From NCBI RefSeq assembly GCF_026210795.1, contig NC_089433.1, positions 2,195,001-2,259,000 of the forward strand: a DNA stretch of 64,000 nucleotides. The letters run 5' to 3'. Of this stretch, positions 57,725-64,000 are shown in pieces (position 1 is the stretch's first letter; each line of letters starts with the position of its first letter). Origin of the DNA: Rhizophagus irregularis. Taxonomy: Eukaryota; Glomeromycota; Glomeromycetes; Glomerales; Glomeraceae. Made by a program: the position numbers and the translations under genes. The notes under the pieces are model-generated. The model had not been told where the DNA came from and made no database searches. It saw only the letters and a program-made list of their open reading frames with translations.

Positions 57725-60370
57725 ATTATGGATAGTGTTTCGAATGGATCAAATCAGATCGGATTTGAGATGAATCCGATCTGATCCGAATTCAGATCAA
57801 AAAAAGTTGGATTTGATCCGATCTGAATTCAGATCAAAAATAATTGGATCCGATCCGATCTGAATCTGAAATGAGCTTGATTCGATTCGGTCTGAATCCA
57901 ATTCAGATAAAACTGATCCAGTCCGAATCCGATCCAAATCAGAAGTTAAAAAAACGTTTCACAACGTTTTTTAAAGATTTATTTAATAAAAACGTTGCGA
58001 AACATTTTTTATTTCAATTTAAACGAAAAAAAACCGTTGCAAAACGTGTTTTTAATGAATTTAATAAAAACTGTTTTGCAACAGTTTTTTAAATCATTTT
58101 AATATAAACCGTTGCGAAATGATTTATTTAACTAAAAAGAACTATTTTGCAACAGTTTTTTTAAATTGTTTTAGTATAAACTATTGCGAAACGGTTTATT
58201 TAATTAAAAAGAACCATTTCGCAATGGTTTTTTAAAATATTTTAATATAAACCGTTGCGAAATGGTTTATTTAATTAAAAAGAACCGTTTTGCAACGGTT
58301 TTTTTTAATGATTTTAATGTAAACTGTTGCGAAATGGTTTATTTAACTAAAAAACCGTTTTGCAACAGTTTATTTAACTAAAAAAACCGTTTTGCAACAG
58401 TTTATTTAACTAAAAAAACCGTTTTGCAACAGTTTATTTAACTAAAAAAACCGTTTTGCAACAGTTTATTTAACTAAAAAAACCGTTTTGCAACAGTTTA
58501 TTTAACTAAAAAAACTGTTTTGCAACAGTTTATTTAACTAAAAAAACTGTTTTGCAACAGTTTATTTAACTAAAAACACCATTTCGCAACGGTTTATTTA
58601 ACTAAAAACACCATTTCGCAACGGTTTATTTAACTAAAAACACCATTTCGCAACGGTTTATTTAACTAAAAACACCATTTCGCAACGGTTTATTTAACTA
58701 AAAACACCATTTCGCAACGGTTTATTTAACTAAAAAAACCATTTCGCAACGGTTTATTTAACTAAAAAAACCGTTTCGCAACGGTTTATTTAACTAAAAA
58801 AACCGTTTCGCAACGGTTTATTTAACTAAAAAAACCGTTTCGCAACGGTTTATTTAACTAAAAAAACCGTTTCGCAACGGTTTATTTAACTAAAAAAACC
58901 ATTTCGCAACGGTTTATTTAACTAAAAAAACCATTTCGCAACGGTTTATTTAACTAAAAAAACCATTTCGCAACGGTTTATTTAACTAAAAAAACCATTT
59001 CGCAACGGTTTTTTTAACGATTTTAATATAAACCATTATGAAACTGTTTATTTAACTAAAAAGAACCGTTTCGCAACAGTTCTTTTAATTGTTTCAATAT
59101 AAACCATTGTGAAATGGTTTATTTAATTAAAAAGAACCATTTCGCAACGGTTTTTTTAATTGTTTTAATATAAACCGTTGCAAAACGATTTATTTAACTA
59201 AAAAAACCATTTCGCAACGGTTTTTTAATTGTTTTAATATAAACCGTTGCGAAACGGTTTATTTAACTAAAAAGAACCGTTTTGCAACGGTTCTTTTTAT
59301 TGTTTCAATATAAACTGTTGCAAAACGGTTTATTTAACTAAAAAAACCATTTCACAACGGTTTATTTAACTAAAAAAACTGTTTCACAACAGTTTTTTTA
59401 ACGATTTTAATATAAACCATTGCAAAACGGTTTATTTAACTAAAAAAACCATTTCGCAACGGTTTTTTTAACGATTTTAATATAAACCGTTGCAAAATGG
59501 TTTATTTAACTAAAAAGAACCATTTTGCAACGGTTCTTTTAATTGTTTCAATATAAACCATTGCGAAATGGTTTATTTAACTAAAAAGAACCATTTCGCA
59601 ACGGTTCTTTTAATTGTTTCAATATAAACTGTTGCGAAACGGTTTATTTAACTAAAAAAACTATTTCACAACGGTTTTTTTAATGATTTTAATATAAACT
59701 ATTGCGAAACGGTTTATTTAACTAAAAAGAACCATTTTGCAACAGTTCTTTTAATTGTTTCAATATAAACCATTGCAAAATGGTTTATTTAATTAAAAAA
59801 AACCATTTTGCAACAGTTTTTTTAATTGTTTTAATATAAACCAGTGCGAAACGGTTTATTTAACTAAAAAGAACCATTGCGAAACGGTTTATTTAACTAA
59901 AAAGAACTATTGCGAAATGGTTTATTTAACTAAAAAGAACCGTTTCACAACGGTTCTTTTAATTGTTTTAATATAAACCGTTGCGAAACGGTTTATTTAA
60001 TTAAAAAGAACCATTTCACAACGGTTTTTTAAAATATTTTAATATAAACCGTTGCGAAATGGTTTATTTAATTAAAAATAACTGTTTCACAATGGTTTTT
60101 TATTGTCTTAATAAAAAACGTTGCGCAAAACGTTTTTTATTTTCTAAGATTCAGATCCGATCCGGATCCGATCCGAATCTGTTTGAATCTAATTCAATTC
60201 AATCCGATTTGAATGAATAACTGATCTGATTCGATTCGATCCAAAACGGATCAAATTTTTTTGATTCAGATCGAATCACGGATCATAAAAAAGCTGATCC
60301 GATCTGATCCGTTTCGGATCAGATCCGCGGATATGACGGATCAGATTTTTTTCGGAACACTAATTATGGA
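57725..60370. mobile_element. Non-autonomous hAT element (2.63 kb) with 8-bp TSD
   Basis: The element 57733-60362 begins TAGTGTTTCGAA and ends TTCGGAACACTA, a TAG-type hAT terminus, flanked by identical 8-bp duplications ATTATGGA (57725-57732 and 60363-60370). Inside each end are about 200 bp of GATCCGATCTGAATC-like words forming long subterminal inverted repeats. The centre (57950-60130) is a hairpin repeat array. No transposase gene. Confidence 0.9.
57950..60130. repeat. Hairpin tandem array, 32-bp core unit
   Basis: Units contain an 8-bp stem AAACCGTT...AACGGTTT around a TCGC or TTGC loop, followed by ATTTAACTAAAA. About 20 near-identical 32-bp units run head to tail from about 58345 to 59010. 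On both sides the same hairpin alternates with TTTTAATTGTTTCAATAT spacers in longer units. Variants mostly change CG to TG or CA (CCGTT to CCATT, TCGC to TTGC). Confidence 0.9.
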
Positions 60371-60544
60371 GATTATTAGTGTTTGGCTATTATCGTTATG
60401 CATTTGAACATCCGATAGTTTATACTATACCTGATGCTAACATTCAAACTTCTACATGTAAATGGAACCTCCTTAGTACCTCATTAGAAAAATCCAATAA
60501 GCGTACGGACTTTCTTAACTGCAGCTAATTGGTTTTGTTAATTA

Positions 60545-60935
60545 ATGTTGTGTTCGTAAGATCCTACAACTTGGTTAGAGTGGAATGCACAACACTGGTT
60601 CTAGTCAAAAGTACCAAGAAGGGACGATCTGAATATTTGATTTTACTTACTTTACAGGAACTTATAATAATTTTTCTTTTTTGATTATGATGTAGTGGAT
60701 CCTATGATAACTTTGTGAAGAAAGAGAGATATTTACGCTAAGATAGGAAGTTTAAAGCTCTCCTTACTCTCTGAGCAAAAGTAATCACCTGACAGTGCAC
60801 ACGTAGGATTCTTTTATGCATTAGTAGTTAATGATATTAAATAGTTATTTTACTTATTTAGAGTTTTATACAATTGTAATTGGCTTTAATTTTATTATTT
60901 AATAAACTATCAAATACATTGTGGTTTAAAAAAAA
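60545..60935 (+). mobile_element. Possible second SINE-like sequence
   Basis: ACTTGGTTAGAGTGGAATGC followed 17 bp later by GGTTCTAGTC resembles degenerate tRNA D-arm and B-box sequences. The stretch ends in a run of 14 A at 60928-60941. Boundaries and origin are uncertain. Confidence 0.3.
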
Positions 60936-60949
60936 AAAAAAATCTATTT

Positions 60950-62520
60950 TTTTTTAGCACCAAGTTTCCAAAAAAAAATAATTGTGACATATAAATCATG
61001 TGATAGGAGGAAAAAATTTTCCTTTCCTTCCTTTGTTAAAATTAGCAATACTTTAGTAATAAAATGCATTTTTAGTAATAACTTGGTTAATATTAATACT
61101 AAAAATACAATTTTATTACTATTAGATTTATTTTATTAAAACAAATTTAACTGATGAATCTAAATTCATTAAATTCAATTATTGAATTACTTAAAAATAG
61201 AGTATATAAGATAAGAAATTTTGAAGATATTCTTAAAATGTGTTAATTGTACTAATTTTTTAGTGTAATTTTACTATTTTAGTCAAATAAAATTGATTTT
61301 TTTATTAATTGAAAGTTGTTTAATAAGATTAAAACTATTTATATATTAATTTTTATAAATATAAATATTTATAAACAATGTCTTATTATTTTTCTGTTTA
61401 GAATATAATTACTTTGATTAAATGAAATCAACTTTTTATAGTTTAAATTTCGTCTAATAGTATACATGTGGCCTGATGTGGGATCCTTTATTAGATGACG
61501 AATGGTTCAGTAGTTAATAAATTAATATAGGTTTTATGTTGTATCATGTATATAATATTGATATACTACTTATTTTAATAATTTGTTGAATATGCTGCAG
61601 CAATTCAAAAAAAAAAATCAACTTTTTTTATTATAATTAATTCTCTATATAGTTACTTTCTTTAAAATTAAAAAAAATTAATATGATCATAAAAATACTA
61701 TATCTGATATAATATAACAGAATTCCACTTATTTATAATAAAAATTACTATAAAAAATTGGCTATTTACTAATAATTTTACCTTATTTTTTTCTTAAATT
61801 CTATTAGTTAATTAGTTAAAAAGGAAAAAAATCATAACAATATAATATAAAATTTTCTTTTATAGTAAGATTTGCAAAGAATTTTATATATGATTTTTAC
61901 TTTAGGTACAAGTGGAATCTTATCTTATAAGTAAGCAAATTCTAGTATAAGCCAAGAAGTTTTTTTAATAAACTTATTAATAACTTGAATCAATGTAAAT
62001 GTGCTTATAAGGAATATCTAAAGTAATTATAAAGAGTAGGATTAAAACTACTTGTATATTAATTTTTATAAGTGTAAGTATAATATAATACTTGTAAAAA
62101 ATATATAATAGTATTAACTTACAAATTTTTCTTTTTTTTATTTGCTAATTTTTTTTATTAATTAAATAGGACCTTAAATAATACTAATATATATATATAT
62201 TTTTTTTATTGCAGTACATTTGCAGTTTTATTAAAGTAAAAAGAATTAAAAGAATCTATATACAAAATAAAGTTTTAAAAATAGCTATTTTAATATGATT
62301 AAACTATAAATTACTTATTATACATATAGTATTCTATATATATATTGTTAAGTAATTATTTGATTTTATAGGTAGACTTTATTTAGAAATAGATTCTTAT
62401 CTTTAATATTTGGTGATCGCAAGCTAACTTCTACACGGGATTCTTAACGCTTACTTATAAAATAAGTCATCGAAGCTTAAGGTAAAATTTATAATTGTGA
62501 ATTTTTAAAAATCCTACTAT
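60950..62520. other. AT-rich intergenic stretch
   Basis: No gene or clear repeat found. Confidence 0.4.
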
Positions 62521-62521
62521 A

Positions 62522-62672
62522 TAGGTTCTTTACAATAAAAGGGGGGGAAACTGCTAAAAAAAAATTTTTTTAGTTAATATTAATTCTGAATAAATTATAA
62601 TATTTAGAGTGTTTTTAGTATATAAATATAAATTTAAATTTTTTTGGTAGTTTTCCCTTTTTCTATTGCAAA
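62522..62672. mobile_element. Short MITE-like inverted repeat
   Basis: Left TTCTTTACAATAAAAGGGGG with GGAAACTGCTAAAAAAA. Right, reverse-complemented, CTCTTTGCAATAGAAAAAGG with GAAAACTACCAAAAAAA. The arms are about 40 bp around an AT loop. No ORF. Confidence 0.65.
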
Positions 62673-63405
62673 GAGCTTATATTACACCTAAAAAATTAAA
62701 TGTTACACTAATTTGTATAATTTTTTTCCTTTTTAAATCAATTAATCAATAAGATCACTAATAAAATTACTAGTAAATTTGAAATTTTTCCTGGAGACCT
62801 TTATTAAAAATAAACAGGGTCTTCACTATACTGCAAATAATAATACTAATATAACTTACAAATAAACTTTAAATATTAAATAAAAATATATTTTATGATA
62901 TAACTTTGTCAATATTAATGCTAGAAATATGAGTTTACTATTATTAAAATTCTCTCATCAAGACAAATCTAATGATATAACTCCTGTATAACCATTCATT
63001 TGAGAAGAAGTTTCTGGATTACTTGGATGGCTTATTAGGCATATGACTGCTATTTATGTCTGCTTGTTTTACCAAAATTTTATTAACATTAAATTATTAG
63101 TTGTATTAAAAATAAGGTATATAAGATAATAAAATTTTGAAAATATCCCTGTAATATGCAACTTTTAAAAAATTTTAATATAAATTCTAAGTAAAAGCAA
63201 ATTACAAAAAAACTCAAGAAAATAATAAATTAAAAAAATATATAGTTATAATTATAAAAAAGGAGTTTACATCAAACTTCATAGTTTTAAAAACCTGATG
63301 ATATTTTTAAAAATTGTAAGATATATATATAAAAACTCAAAAAAATAAAATAAGTTAAAATAAATATATATTTATTATTAGAAAAAAGAATTTACATTGT
63401 ATATA
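62673..63405. other. AT-rich intergenic stretch
   Basis: Nothing recognisable. Confidence 0.4.
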
Positions 63406-63592
63406 CAGTCAAATCTTTATATAACGATATGTTAGGATTCATAAGAAAAAATTTAAAAAATATCATTATATCAAATTATACCAATATTTATATGTCTTCA
63501 CATATAGTGGAAATGTAAAATTTTATCAGTATATCAAGTTTTTAATATAAATGTATCAGTATATCGAATATCAGTATATTAAGTTTTGACTG
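63406..63592. mobile_element. pogo-like MITE, 187 bp
   Basis: The ends CAGTCAAATCTTTATATAAC and, from the other side, CAGTCAAAACTTAATATACT share CAGTCAAA and are flanked by TA (63404-63405, 63593-63594). It is similar in size and end type to the elements at 27084 and 46791. Confidence 0.75.
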
Positions 63593-63594
63593 TA

Positions 63595-64000
63595 CATCAG
63601 ATTTCACTTTTTTTACATTTTTTCAATTTTGGTAAATATTAAAATTATGAAATCTGATTAGCATTTTGTAAAATTTATGCTATATATATAAAAAAGGTTA
63701 AAAAAGTATAATAAGCTAAAAAAGTCATATATTATTATTGTAAAAAAAAAGTTTAATAGGATTAAAAATAGTTTACTTATATATTGATTTTAATAAATTT
63801 TGAAATTTTTTTATAATTATATTATTCAAAATCCTTAAATATTGTTATTAAAAAGGATTTTCTTTTATAAATATTATAGTAAAATAGTTAAAACTTTTAC
63901 AGATATAATAAAAATTTTAAAAAGAACTTTGGAATATTTTATTTTTATATGTATAAATTACAAAAAATTGATGATACTTTTAGATAGTATAATACAAGTT
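63595..64000. other. AT-rich end of window
   Basis: No gene seen. Confidence 0.4.

Noticed and set aside
57844-58092. 82-codon frame beginning MDPIRSESEMSLIRFGLNP
   Set aside because: It is the translation of GATCCGA-type subterminal repeats of the hAT element.
58345-59010. CRISPR-like appearance of regular short repeats
   Set aside because: Units abut without unique spacers and lie within a eukaryotic transposon; it is a simple tandem array.

Overview
The window looks like nuclear DNA of a filamentous fungus, most likely an arbuscular mycorrhizal fungus of the Rhizophagus type. It is very AT-rich, has short GT-AG introns of about 50-120 nt in split genes, and carries SAM-domain and decayed kinase sequences in the style of that lineage. 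It also has long transposon-rich stretches. The species is an inference; the gene contents are read from the sequence.

Left third (about 1-29000): an array of eight small Myb/SANT-like genes, called A to H here. A to F and H are on the plus strand and G is inverted. Seven of them can be rebuilt as complete 99-162 aa proteins by splicing very short exons. They share one gene structure: a phase-0 intron inside the first Myb helix, a roughly 104-nt core exon, a 23-26-nt microexon, then variable tail exons. Most share a short C-terminal motif built around R-M-x-(I/L)-(N/G)-(F/Y)-(I/L)-L. Two SAM-domain exons sit between D and E, and E lacks a recognisable first exon. F has a second Myb repeat instead of the C-terminal motif. 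H has a Pro-Asn-Asn-rich N-terminus and a pogo-like MITE in intron 1. A Tc1/mariner-like inverted-repeat element lies between F and G.

Middle (about 29600-40600): four intact conserved genes. LSm7 (minus) and a mitochondrial ribosomal Fe/Mn-SOD-fold protein of the mS42/mS43 type (plus) are divergent. The Fe-S scaffold ISU1 (plus) and a 14-exon phosphoinositide phospholipase C (minus) are convergent. They handle U6 snRNA/mRNA decay, mitochondrial translation, Fe-S cluster assembly and phosphoinositide/calcium signalling; I see no shared pathway.

Right third (about 41000-64000): mobile-element debris. It holds a frameshifted kinase fragment, a pair of related MITEs and a hAT transposase split by a 3.86-kb insertion. 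That insertion carries about 16 microexon-like minus-strand units. Further right are a nested palindromic element, a MULE with 34-bp terminal inverted repeats and a decayed transposase, and a roughly 440-bp AT palindrome. These are followed by a tRNA-derived SINE and a 2.63-kb non-autonomous hAT element (8-bp target duplication) filled with 32-bp hairpin repeats. The last 3 kb is AT-rich with small MITEs.

Best candidates for something undescribed: the Myb-like cluster with its shared tail motif, the microexon-like array inside the insertion, and the hAT element carrying the hairpin array.
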